A stretch of DNA of 13,151 nt from JAUVXY01 sp964392345 (GTDB taxonomy: Bacteria; Actinomycetota; Humimicrobiia; Humimicrobiales; Humimicrobiaceae), in NCBI GenBank assembly GCA_964392345.1, contig CAYMPQ010000048.1, positions 1 to 13,151 on the forward strand, read 5' to 3'. A program made the translations under genes and the position numbers. Shown piece after piece: positions 1 to 7,063 of this stretch (positions are counted from its first letter, which is position 1; every line of letters starts with the position of its first letter). The notes beneath the pieces are model-generated. The model made no database searches. It worked only from the letters and a program-made list of their open reading frames with translations, and was not told the origin of the DNA.

Positions 1-38
1 TTTAAACTTTAAACAAACAGTATGAAGGCATATTTTTT

Positions 39-115
39 GCGATATAGTTCCGATTTTGTTAACTGACTACTTTTTGCTGCGATATAGTTCCTATTGTGAT
101 GCTATTAGGAACTAT
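39..115. repeat. Direct repeat plus 10-bp inverted repeat
   Basis: The 13-mer GCGATATAGTTCC occurs at 39-51 and again at 79-91, a period of 40 bases, each copy preceded by a T-run. The second copy also forms the left arm of a perfect inverted repeat: ATAGTTCCTA at 84-93 pairs with TAGGAACTAT at 106-115 around a 12-base loop. The arrangement could be a protein-binding site, the end of a small mobile element, or a hairpin downstream of a gene beyond the window edge. I do not recognise the family. Confidence 0.6.
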
Positions 116-145
116 TCTTGAAATTTCTGATAAATATACCTGAAG

Positions 146-170
146 TGGCTGGGGAGAGAGGATTCGAACT
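146..170 (-). pseudogene. tRNA 3'-end remnant, probably tRNA-Ser
   Basis: Read on the minus strand, this ends in a T-loop TTCGAAT, T-stem 3' strand CCTCT, seven-base acceptor strand CTCCCCA, discriminator G and encoded CCA. A G discriminator is typical of tRNA-Ser. The upstream half is missing: the five bases before the T-loop (GCCAG) do not pair with CCTCT, and no TGGGGAG 5' acceptor strand is found within the next 90 bases. It is therefore a fragment, not a working tRNA. tRNA 3' ends are common integrase attachment sites, so an integration scar is one explanation. A rearrangement or assembly join is another. Confidence 0.55.
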
Positions 171-209
171 GGCACTAACCTGACATCTTCTTTAAGTTAT
201 CAAATTAAT

Positions 210-225
210 GTTACTGCTGCCTTCC
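210..225 (-). pseudogene. Possible SRP RNA (ffs) core fragment
   Basis: The minus strand reads GGAAGGCAGCAGTAAC, close to the conserved GGAAGGAAGCAGC core of bacterial 4.5S/SRP RNA, which is often followed by AGTAAC. The characteristic GTCAGGTCC just 5' of it is absent, three bases are missing inside the motif, and no long hairpin closes around it. If real, it is a remnant. tRNA-Ser and ffs are neighbours in many genomes, which makes its closeness to the tRNA fragment suggestive. A chance match over 16 bases cannot be excluded. Confidence 0.25.
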
Positions 226-329
226 GTACAATTTAATGCTGATAATCGATAATAAGGAACTGAAAATCTTGTACTCTTGAGTAGGAGTAGTGAAATATCT
301 TTTCGCATTGTAAAAATTAAAATTTATAG

Positions 330-358
330 TTTATTCATAATCTATATTGTAATATAAT
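330..358 (+). promoter_or_regulatory. Possible promoter of the oxidoreductase-apbE-rnf operon
   Basis: A perfect -10 hexamer TATAAT lies at 353-358, in a very AT-rich stretch about 50 bases before the first gene. With a 17-base spacer the -35 would be TTTATT at 330-335, a poor match. The position fits, but in DNA this AT-rich a TATAAT is not strong evidence. Confidence 0.35.
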
Positions 359-409
359 ACCATCTGTTTATTAAAAAAATTTTACATTTTCTTATTTTAA
401 AGGAAAGCA

Positions 410-1777
410 ATGTTAGGTTTAAATAAAAAGTTAAAAGAGCTTGAAAAAGAAGGAAAAACAATCAATGTGGCCATTGCTGGTATGGGGCAGATGGGCAAGG
501 GTCTTATCTCTCACATTAGAAGTTTAAAAGGTATGCAGGTTTTAGCAGTTGCCAATAGAAAAGTGGACAGCGCTGTAGAAATTATGAGAGAGATAAAAGT
601 AGGCAATGGAGAGATTTTACTCGCAGAAGATAAAAATAAAGCAGGATACAAAGATACAGACGTAGATAAAATTACTGTAAACTATAAAAACATTGATGAA
701 AAGGCAAAAAGGAAGATAGAGGAAGCAGTGAAAGAAAGAAGGGTTATTGTATCAAACAATCTTTCCATACTGTCTTGCATAGAAGATGTTGATGTAGTTG
801 TGGATGCAACCGGAAGCCCTGAGGCAGGGGCCTATATTGCAACTGATGCTATAGCTAACAGGAAACATGTTGTGACCTTAAATGTAGAAGCAGATATAAC
901 AATTGGTCCAATACTTAAAAAACTTGCCGATAATGCAGGTGTTGTATATACAGTTTCAGCAGGAGATGAACCGGGCGCATTGAAAGAATTATATGATTTT
1001 GCAGATGCATTGGGGCTGGAAGTCGTAGCAGCATGCAAAGGCAAAAATAATCCACTGGACAGGCATGCCAATCCCACCACGCTAAAAGAATATGCTGAAA
1101 GCAAAGGTTCCAGCGCAAAAATGATGACTTCTTTTGTAGACGGGACCAAGTCTATGATTGAGATGGCTTGTCTATCAAATGCAACCGGCCTTGTTCCTGA
1201 TTGCAGGGGAATGCATGGCCCGAAAGCAAACGTAAAAGATCTGGTACAGGTATTTAGTCTAAAAAAAGACGGGGGGATTCTTTCAAAAAAAGGGGTAGTG
1301 GATTTTGCTATTGGCGATATAGCTCCGGGTGTATTTTTAGTTTATACAACTGATCAAGAAATAATAAAAAAAGATATAAAATATTTACAGTTAGGTGATG
1401 GGCCAAATTACTTGCTTTACAGACCATACCATCTGGTAAGCATTGAAACCCCGCTGTCAATTGCAAGAGCTTATTTTTATAATGAGCCTACTATTGCGCC
1501 ATTAGAAAACCTTGTGTCAGAAGTTATGACTGTGGCTAAAAAGGATTTGAAAACTGGAGAAATTATAGATGGCATAGGTGGTTATACTATCTATGGGCTC
1601 ATAGAATTGTATGATAAGGCAAAAAAAGAAAACTTGCTCCCAATTGGCTTAAGTGAAGGGTGCAGGCTAAAAAAGGATGTAAAGAAAGATGAGCCTATAA
1701 GATATGACGATGTGAGTTTGGCAAGTGATTCTTTGGTGTTTAAATTAAGAAAGACACAAGAAAAAATGATATATTAA
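410..1777 (+). CDS. NAD(P)-dependent oxidoreductase with C-terminal SAF domain (homoserine dehydrogenase-like)
   Basis: This 455-residue protein has an N-terminal Rossmann fold with the dinucleotide-binding motif GMGQMG at residues 24-29, a VDVVVDATGSPEAG segment further on, and a C-terminal stretch (about 405-450) resembling the SAF domain. This layout matches the family annotated 'predicted homoserine dehydrogenase with SAF domain' (COG4091 type). True homoserine dehydrogenase activity is not established for that family, so I give no gene symbol. The ATG at 410 follows an AAAGGAAAG ribosome site (399-407), and the Rossmann strand begins soon after it. The gene ends 20 bases before apbE, so it is probably the first gene of the rnf operon. 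Its substrate is unknown. The placement could mean that it uses or supplies the NAD(H) pool served by Rnf. I am sure of the fold class and unsure of the reaction. Confidence 0.85.
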   Translation: MLGLNKKLKELEKEGKTINVAIAGMGQMGKGLISHIRSLKGMQVLAVANRKVDSAVEIMREIKVGNGEILLAEDKNKAGYKDTDVDKITVNYKNIDEKAKRKIEEAVKERRVIVSNNLSILSCIEDVDVVVDATGSPEAGAYIATDAIANRKHVVTLNVEADITIGPILKKLADNAGVVYTVSAGDEPGALKELYDFADALGLEVVAACKGKNNPLDRHANPTTLKEYAESKGSSAKMMTSFVDGTKSMIEMACLSNATGLVPDCRGMHGPKANVKDLVQVFSLKKDGGILSKKGVVDFAIGDIAPGVFLVYTTDQEIIKKDIKYLQLGDGPNYLLYRPYHLVSIETPLSIARAYFYNEPTIAPLENLVSEVMTVAKKDLKTGEIIDGIGGYTIYGLIELYDKAKKENLLPIGLSEGCRLKKDVKKDEPIRYDDVSLASDSLVFKLRKTQEKMIY

Positions 1778-1797
1778 ATTAAGTAAGGAGGATCAAG

Positions 1798-2811
1798 TTG
1801 TACTGTGGGAATAAGTTAAAGGTTTCAGTTATAATTTTTTTTGTATTTCTTCTAGTGCTCTTGCCGCTTAACGGATGTAAGTTAAATTCAATTAAAAAAG
1901 TAGAAGAAACCCGTAATTATATGGGTACTTTTGTAAATATAATAGTTTATTCAGATGAGGAAACTGCGCATAATGCCATTAACTCAGCTTTTGACCGCAT
2001 AGAAGAAATTGAAAAAATTGCTTCAATATATGATGAAAACAGCGAGGCCACAAGTCTTAACAGAAATGGATATTTGGATAATCCATCTCAAGAATTTACA
2101 GAATTGATAAATGCATCTCTGTATTATTATGAGATTACCGGTGGCAGTTTTGATATAACTGTCCAGCCTGTTTTAGAACTCTGGGCGGAAGGCCTCTGGG
2201 AAGAGAGCGAAGAAGTTCAAGCAGAAAAGCTAAAAGAGGTCCTTTTAGCTGTTGGCTCGGATAAAATAAAAGTAGGCGAGGGCAGAATAGAATTTGAAGC
2301 TGATGGTATGTCAATTACACTTGGCGGTATTGCAAAAGGCTATGCTGTAGACGAAGCTCTTAAAGTTATTGGGGATATGGGAATAAAAAATGCTCTTGTA
2401 AACGCAGGCGGAGATATGAGCATGCTTGGTCCCAAACCTGACGGCGAGATGTGGAATGTTGAGCTGAAAAATCCTGATGAGGACAGTGATGAAAAGCTCC
2501 CGTCTTTTATCCTGTCAGATAATGCCATAGCTACATCTGGAAATTACGAGCGCTACTTTGACCCTGACAAAAAAATCTCCCATATAACTAATCCTAAAAC
2601 AGGATATTCTGCAGATGGGTGCATAAGCGCTACTATAATAGCAGACAGTTGCATGGAGGCTGATGCATTGGCTACATCTATTTTTGTAATGGGCCCTGAG
2701 GATGGTTTAAAGTTAGTAGAATCACTGGATGGAGTTGAGGCACTGATAATAGATCCTGAAAGGAGCCTCTATAAATCCAGCGGGCTTGCTGATTTTTTGA
2801 AGCAAAATTAG
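1798..2811 (+). CDS. apbE: FAD:protein FMN transferase, lipoprotein
   Basis: ApbE transfers FMN from FAD to a threonine of target proteins by a phosphoester bond. In this operon the targets are RnfD and RnfG, both of which carry the acceptor motif. Seen here: a hydrophobic signal segment (residues 9-24) ending in the lipobox LNGC with Cys27, so the enzyme is probably tethered to the outer face of the inner membrane. Further on are GGIAKGYAVDEA (from 176), AGGDM (203-207), ATSGNYER (245-252) and DALATS (289-294), the ApbE nucleotide- and Mg-binding regions. The length of 337 residues is normal. The start is TTG at 1798, chosen because AAGGAGG (1785-1791) sits six bases before it. The first good downstream ATG would remove the signal peptide. 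rnfC begins 42 bases later. Confidence 0.95.
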   Translation: MYCGNKLKVSVIIFFVFLLVLLPLNGCKLNSIKKVEETRNYMGTFVNIIVYSDEETAHNAINSAFDRIEEIEKIASIYDENSEATSLNRNGYLDNPSQEFTELINASLYYYEITGGSFDITVQPVLELWAEGLWEESEEVQAEKLKEVLLAVGSDKIKVGEGRIEFEADGMSITLGGIAKGYAVDEALKVIGDMGIKNALVNAGGDMSMLGPKPDGEMWNVELKNPDEDSDEKLPSFILSDNAIATSGNYERYFDPDKKISHITNPKTGYSADGCISATIIADSCMEADALATSIFVMGPEDGLKLVESLDGVEALIIDPERSLYKSSGLADFLKQN

Positions 2812-2853
2812 TAAAATACAAAAATATGTCATAAAAGCTACAAAAAGACTATT

Positions 2854-4209
2854 ATGAGTGTTGTTATCAGAAAAAAAAGTGCTTTTAGTGGTCAGAAATT
2901 ACCTGAAAACAAGTTTACTGCCCATATGGCAATTGAGAAGTTGCCTCTTCCTGAAAAAGTTACCATACCTCTTCAGCAAAATATAGGAGCTCTGTGCACA
3001 TCCCTTGTAAACAGGGGGGACAAAGTTAAAACCGGGCAAAAAATTGCAGATTCAAAAAGTTATGTTTCAGCTCCAATCCATGCCCCTGTATCAGGGGTTG
3101 TATCCAGGAATATTAAGGTTGTAGATCCAGCTACAAGCAGATTAATTGATGCTGTAGTAATCACATCTGATGGTACAGATGAGTGGGTTGAACTTGGGCA
3201 GCTGCCTGGTGTAAAAAGTGCAAATGAATTTCAGGAAATAGTTAAGATTGTGGACTCACTTCCGGGTGCTGAAATGCTAAAAAAAATAAGGGAAGCAGGA
3301 GTTGTTGGACTTGGCGGAGCTACATTTCCAACACATGTTAAGCTTTCTCCGCCTCCTGATAAAAAGATTGATACCTTAATTTTAAATGGTTGTGAGTGCG
3401 AACCTTATATTACATCAGATCATAGAGTGCTTCTTGAATACAGCGAAAAGGTTCTGGCAGGACTTTATATCATAAGCAAAATAATATCTCCTGAAAATGT
3501 ATACATAGCTATTGAAGATAACAAAGAAGATGCCATAGAACATTTGGAGAACCTTATAGTTAAGATGGGTTTGGAAAGTAATTTTAAGATAATTTCTCTT
3601 AATTCTAAATACCCAATGGGAGCAGAAAAAACTCTTATTAAGACTATTCTTGACAGGGAAGTTCCAATAGGCGGATTACCGTTAGATGTCGGGACAATAG
3701 TAAATAATGTTGCAACTGCTGCAGCTGTCTATGAAGCAGTGGTAGAAGGGCGGCCTCTGATAAGCAAGGTTGTTACTGTTACAGGCTCTGTAAAAGATCC
3801 AAAAAATTTGCTTGTAAGAATAGGCACGCCTGTAAGCAGCCTGATTAACTTTTGTGGAGGAATAAGCGGAAAAGCAAATGAATTAATTATTGGCGGACCA
3901 ATGATGGGAATTGCCATAGCCGACACGGACTTTCCAGTTGTAAAAGGAACTAATTGCATATTATTAAAAGAAGGCAGAGAGATAATAGAACAAAATTGTA
4001 TTAAATGCGGCAGATGCATTAAAGCCTGTCCAATGAATCTTATGCCGCTTATGTTTGCAAGGTATGCAAAAAATGAAGCGTATGAGTATTGTAAAGAATA
4101 TTATATTGACGACTGTATTGAATGTGGGGCATGTGCGTATGTTTGTCCGTCAAATATACCTATAATTGGATATGTAAAGGCTGGTAAAGACGCACTGTCT
4201 AAAGAGTGA
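2854..4209 (+). CDS. rnfC: Rnf complex subunit RnfC (NADH/FMN and 4Fe-4S subunit)
   Basis: RnfC is the peripheral subunit where electrons meet NAD+/NADH. The protein has 451 residues. The N-terminal RnfC domain contains PIEKLPLP-like and biotinyl/lipoyl-like segments (to about residue 115). A glycine-rich nucleotide-binding stretch, GVVGLGGATFPT, lies at 149-160. Two 4Fe-4S motifs sit near the C-terminus: Cys382/385/388/392 and Cys421/424/427/431, both CxxCxxCxxxCP. One oddity: the N-terminal GG(I/V)HP element common in RnfC is replaced by SGQKLP, so the usual histidine is absent. No convincing ribosome site precedes the ATG at 2854, but the N-terminal alignment by eye supports this start. 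The 4210-4258 gap to rnfD holds no obvious terminator. Confidence 0.97.
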   Translation: MSVVIRKKSAFSGQKLPENKFTAHMAIEKLPLPEKVTIPLQQNIGALCTSLVNRGDKVKTGQKIADSKSYVSAPIHAPVSGVVSRNIKVVDPATSRLIDAVVITSDGTDEWVELGQLPGVKSANEFQEIVKIVDSLPGAEMLKKIREAGVVGLGGATFPTHVKLSPPPDKKIDTLILNGCECEPYITSDHRVLLEYSEKVLAGLYIISKIISPENVYIAIEDNKEDAIEHLENLIVKMGLESNFKIISLNSKYPMGAEKTLIKTILDREVPIGGLPLDVGTIVNNVATAAAVYEAVVEGRPLISKVVTVTGSVKDPKNLLVRIGTPVSSLINFCGGISGKANELIIGGPMMGIAIADTDFPVVKGTNCILLKEGREIIEQNCIKCGRCIKACPMNLMPLMFARYAKNEAYEYCKEYYIDDCIECGACAYVCPSNIPIIGYVKAGKDALSKE

Positions 4210-4258
4210 GAAGCTTTAAAAATATTTATTAGGTTTATTAAGATAAAATAGGGTTTAC

Positions 4259-5254
4259 ATGGATAAGGATAAAAATATATCTGCAGGAACTGAAGAGAGA
4301 TTCTTAGTCTCGTTTTCACCTCATATCTGGAAAGGATTTTCAACAAGCAAGATAATGTATTCAGTAATACTGGCTCTTCTTTTTCCAACAGGTGCAGCAA
4401 TATATTATTTTGGCTATTATGCAGTTTTAACAATTGTCGTCAGTGTTGCTTTTGCCGTGCTTACTGAGTTTGCAATAAAGAAGCTTAGAAAGCGAAAATT
4501 TATAATGGATGGCAGCGCAGCAGTTACCGGACTTCTTTTAGCACTTACCCTTCCTCCTACGATACCTCTGTGGATGACAGCAATTGGCTCAATATTTTCA
4601 ATAGCTATAGCCAAGGAAGCCTTTGGCGGTCTTGGATGCAATATATTTAATCCTGCTCTGGCAGGGAGGGCATTTTTATCGGTATGCTTTTCAAGCAAGA
4701 TGACTACATGGGTAATGCCTACATATTTTAGTTTTGATGCTGTTACCGGCGCTACTCCATTAAGTGAAAGTTTTTCTTTTCAGGGTGATAAAATTTCTTT
4801 GTACAAGAGTCTTTTTTTTGGAAACACAGGTGGCTCAATGGGAGAAACTTCGGTCCTTTTTATTTTAATCGGGGCAGGTATACTTTTGGCCTCTCGTTTA
4901 ATTGACTGGAAAATTCCTGCAACTTACATAGCAGTAGTAGCTCTTGGTTCTTTTATATTAGGAAAAGATGTCCTGTTTCAGGTGATGGCCGGCGGCCTTA
5001 TGATAGGAGCATTTTTTATGGCAACAGATTATGTAACTTCTCCTGTTACCGGGAAGGGCAGGATAATATTTGGAGTGGGTGCAGGGGCCTTAACTGTTCT
5101 TATAAGGAATTTTGGCGCAATGCCCGAAGGCGTATGTTTTTCTATATTGCTGATGAATGCTTTCACACCTCTTATTGACAAATATATTAAACTAAGACCG
5201 TATGGCCTTAAAAGTAAAAAGGTAATCAAAAAAAGTCAGGAACAAAAAAGTTGA
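4259..5254 (+). CDS. rnfD: Rnf complex subunit RnfD (membrane flavoprotein)
   Basis: RnfD is a polytopic membrane subunit of the Rnf complex, related to NqrB. It carries FMN covalently bound to threonine. The 331-residue sequence has many hydrophobic segments and begins with the family-like SPHIWKGFSTSKIM region. The flavinylation motif VTGAT is at residues 162-166, with Thr166 the expected FMN acceptor. The AFGGLGCNIFNPALAGRAF stretch before it is also typical of the family. The 3' end overlaps rnfG by four bases (TTGA), which implies translational coupling. The ribosome site before the ATG is weak (TAGGG). Confidence 0.97.
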   Translation: MDKDKNISAGTEERFLVSFSPHIWKGFSTSKIMYSVILALLFPTGAAIYYFGYYAVLTIVVSVAFAVLTEFAIKKLRKRKFIMDGSAAVTGLLLALTLPPTIPLWMTAIGSIFSIAIAKEAFGGLGCNIFNPALAGRAFLSVCFSSKMTTWVMPTYFSFDAVTGATPLSESFSFQGDKISLYKSLFFGNTGGSMGETSVLFILIGAGILLASRLIDWKIPATYIAVVALGSFILGKDVLFQVMAGGLMIGAFFMATDYVTSPVTGKGRIIFGVGAGALTVLIRNFGAMPEGVCFSILLMNAFTPLIDKYIKLRPYGLKSKKVIKKSQEQKS

Positions 5255-5784
5255 AATTTAAAAATATTTTGTCTAATAAAATTTATGCTGTAGTTTTTTT
5301 AACTGCGGTTGTTTTAATCTCAGTAAGCCTTCTTATGGCAGTAAACAATGTAACTGCGCCAAAGGTAAAAGCCCAGCAGGAAGACAAAATTAAAAGTTTA
5401 TTGTCAGGTATTTTTCCGCAAATGGATACCTATAATTATGAGGATGAAATATATACTGTATATCAGGATGACAAAGAAATTGGATATGCTTTTTTAGCAA
5501 ATGGAAAGGGTTATGGCGGAGAAATTAATATTTTAGTTGGACTTGATAAGGATTTTATTGTTAAAAGAGTAATTGTAGTATCAAATACCGAAACTCCGGG
5601 ACTGGGAAGCAAAATAACAGAAAGCTCATTTACGGATCAGTTCACAGGGCTAAGTGCAGGCGATATTTTTCTTAAGAAAAATGGAGGTAAAATTGATGCG
5701 GTAACAGGAGCTACGATAAGCTCTGATGCAGTTGCAGAAGCTGTTAGAAATGCAATGCTTAAAAAGATAGATGCTGTAAAATAA
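5251..5784 (+). CDS. rnfG: Rnf complex subunit RnfG (FMN-binding, single membrane anchor)
   Basis: RnfG is an FMN-carrying subunit facing the outer side of the membrane, related to NqrC. It has 177 residues: one N-terminal transmembrane helix (about 11-30), then a soluble FMN-binding domain. TETPGLGSKI is the conserved loop of the family, and VTGATISS carries the flavinylated threonine, Thr155. The start is TTG at 5251, overlapping the rnfD stop, with AGGA at 5238-5241 nine bases upstream. This and apbE are the two TTG starts I assign in the operon. Together with RnfD it makes the upstream ApbE functionally necessary. Confidence 0.96.
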   Translation: MKFKNILSNKIYAVVFLTAVVLISVSLLMAVNNVTAPKVKAQQEDKIKSLLSGIFPQMDTYNYEDEIYTVYQDDKEIGYAFLANGKGYGGEINILVGLDKDFIVKRVIVVSNTETPGLGSKITESSFTDQFTGLSAGDIFLKKNGGKIDAVTGATISSDAVAEAVRNAMLKKIDAVK

Positions 5785-5830
5785 TCAACTTGTTGTATAT
5801 TATAAAATAAAGGAAGATGAGTAAATAAAA

Positions 5831-6463
5831 ATGCAAAATGAAAAGATTGGCAAGAGATTCTGGAAGGAATTTGCAAAGGGTATAATTATTTCCAATCCTG
5901 TGTTTATACTTGCTTTAGGTCTTTGCCCGACGCTTGCTGTTACGTCTTCGCTTGATAATGCTCTTGGTATGAGCGCGGGCGTTATATTTGTCCTACTGTG
6001 CTCCAACATAATAATTTCTTCTATGCGAAAGATTATTCCTGAAACAGTAAGAATTCCTGTATTTATAGTTGTTATTGCGACTTTTGTTACTATTTTAAGC
6101 CTGGTATTTCAAGCATATCTTCCTCCGCTGTATGAATCGCTCGGGATATACCTTGCGCTGATAGTGGTAAATTGTATTATTTTAGGCAGAGCAGAAGCAT
6201 TTGCTTCAAAAAAGTCTGTCCTCCTATCTATTTCAGATGCTCTGGGAGCAGGAATTGGTTTTACGCTGGCGCTAATTATTATTTCACTGCCAAGGGAAAT
6301 ACTTGGAACTGGCAGCCTGTCTGTAGTTGGCAGGATATTATTTAAACTCCCGGTTTTGTTTGAAAATCCAATGGCTATCTTTATTCTTCCACCGGGAGCA
6401 TTTTTAGTAATAGGACTTTTGCTGGCACTATTTAGATGGTTGGGGGTGGTAAAAAATGAGTAA
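5831..6463 (+). CDS. rnfE: Rnf complex subunit RnfE (integral membrane)
   Basis: RnfE is a six-helix membrane subunit that pairs with its paralogue RnfA. In structures of the complex the two subunits hold an iron-sulfur cluster inside the membrane through conserved cysteines. The 210-residue sequence shows NPVFILALGLCPTLAVT with Cys32 and VVNCIILGRAEAFA with Cys115, the two conserved cysteine sites. The ATG at 5831 is supported by the family-like N-terminus (FWKEFAKGI), but the nearest purine-rich site (5811-5816) is 14 bases away, longer than usual. An in-frame stop at 5822 rules out a longer reading. It overlaps rnfA by eight bases. Confidence 0.96.
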   Translation: MQNEKIGKRFWKEFAKGIIISNPVFILALGLCPTLAVTSSLDNALGMSAGVIFVLLCSNIIISSMRKIIPETVRIPVFIVVIATFVTILSLVFQAYLPPLYESLGIYLALIVVNCIILGRAEAFASKKSVLLSISDALGAGIGFTLALIIISLPREILGTGSLSVVGRILFKLPVLFENPMAIFILPPGAFLVIGLLLALFRWLGVVKNE

Positions 6464-7031
6464 CCTTTTGTCCATATTTATTGTAATGGCTGTTATTAAC
6501 AATTTAGTTCTTTCTAAATTCCTGGGGCTGTGTCCTTTTTTTGGGGTTTCAAAGAAACTGACTAATGCTATAAGCATGGGTGCCGCTGTTACGTTGGTAA
6601 TGCTTATTGCCTCGCTTTCCACATCTGTCATTTATAATTATATACTCATACCTTTTAATGTAGAATTTATGAATATAATAATTTATATTTTAGTGATAGC
6701 CTCACTGGTGCAGATAGTGGAGCTTACCATAAGAAGAACTAATATTGCACTGTACAATGCACTTGGCATATATCTTCCACTTATTACTACAAATTGTGCA
6801 GTTTTAGGCATAACACTTATTAATGCCAAGGAAGGTTATTCAATTATTGAGAGCATGGTTAGCGCACTGGGAGCAGGAATAGGATTTACGTTAGTGCTTA
6901 TAATTATGTCAGGAATAAGAGAAAAGCTTGAAGTAAGCGATTGTCCAAAAGCTATGCGGGGATTGCCGATAGCATTTATAACGGCAGCTCTTCTTGCTCT
7001 TGCTTTTCTTGGTTTTAGCGGAATGATGTAG
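6456..7031 (+). CDS. rnfA: Rnf complex subunit RnfA (integral membrane)
   Basis: RnfA is the paralogue and partner of RnfE, a six-helix protein in the core of the ion-pumping unit. The 191-residue sequence begins VINNLVLSKFLGLCPFFGVSK, with Cys26, and has YLPLITTNCAVLG, with Cys114. These are the family signatures and the expected ligands of the in-membrane iron-sulfur cluster. The start ATG lies inside the end of rnfE, with a GGGGGTGG purine run just before it serving as ribosome site. Translation is probably coupled. The length is typical. Confidence 0.97.
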   Translation: MSNLLSIFIVMAVINNLVLSKFLGLCPFFGVSKKLTNAISMGAAVTLVMLIASLSTSVIYNYILIPFNVEFMNIIIYILVIASLVQIVELTIRRTNIALYNALGIYLPLITTNCAVLGITLINAKEGYSIIESMVSALGAGIGFTLVLIIMSGIREKLEVSDCPKAMRGLPIAFITAALLALAFLGFSGMM

Positions 7032-7063
7032 ATAATAATTATTTACAGGAGAGACAATATAAT

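Larger units (their letters stand above)
1..409. other. Gene-free AT-rich left end with RNA-gene remnants
   Basis: No credible protein-coding frame is visible in these 409 bases on either strand. The stretch holds a direct and inverted repeat (39-115), a minus-strand tRNA 3'-end fragment (146-170), a short minus-strand SRP-RNA-like fragment (210-225), a small palindrome TACTC-TT-GAGTA (272-283), and a very AT-rich segment (about 310-400) that probably contains the promoter of the next gene. It looks like a decayed intergenic region rather than a missed gene. Confidence 0.6.

Noticed and set aside
146..236. A complete tRNA-Ser gene on the minus strand
   Set aside because: No 5' acceptor strand, T-stem 5' strand or anticodon arm can be found to match the 3' end.
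832..1149. Minus-strand open frame of 105 codons inside the oxidoreductase gene
   Set aside because: Antisense to a clear Rossmann-fold coding region, with low-complexity, serine/alanine-rich translation typical of a shadow frame.
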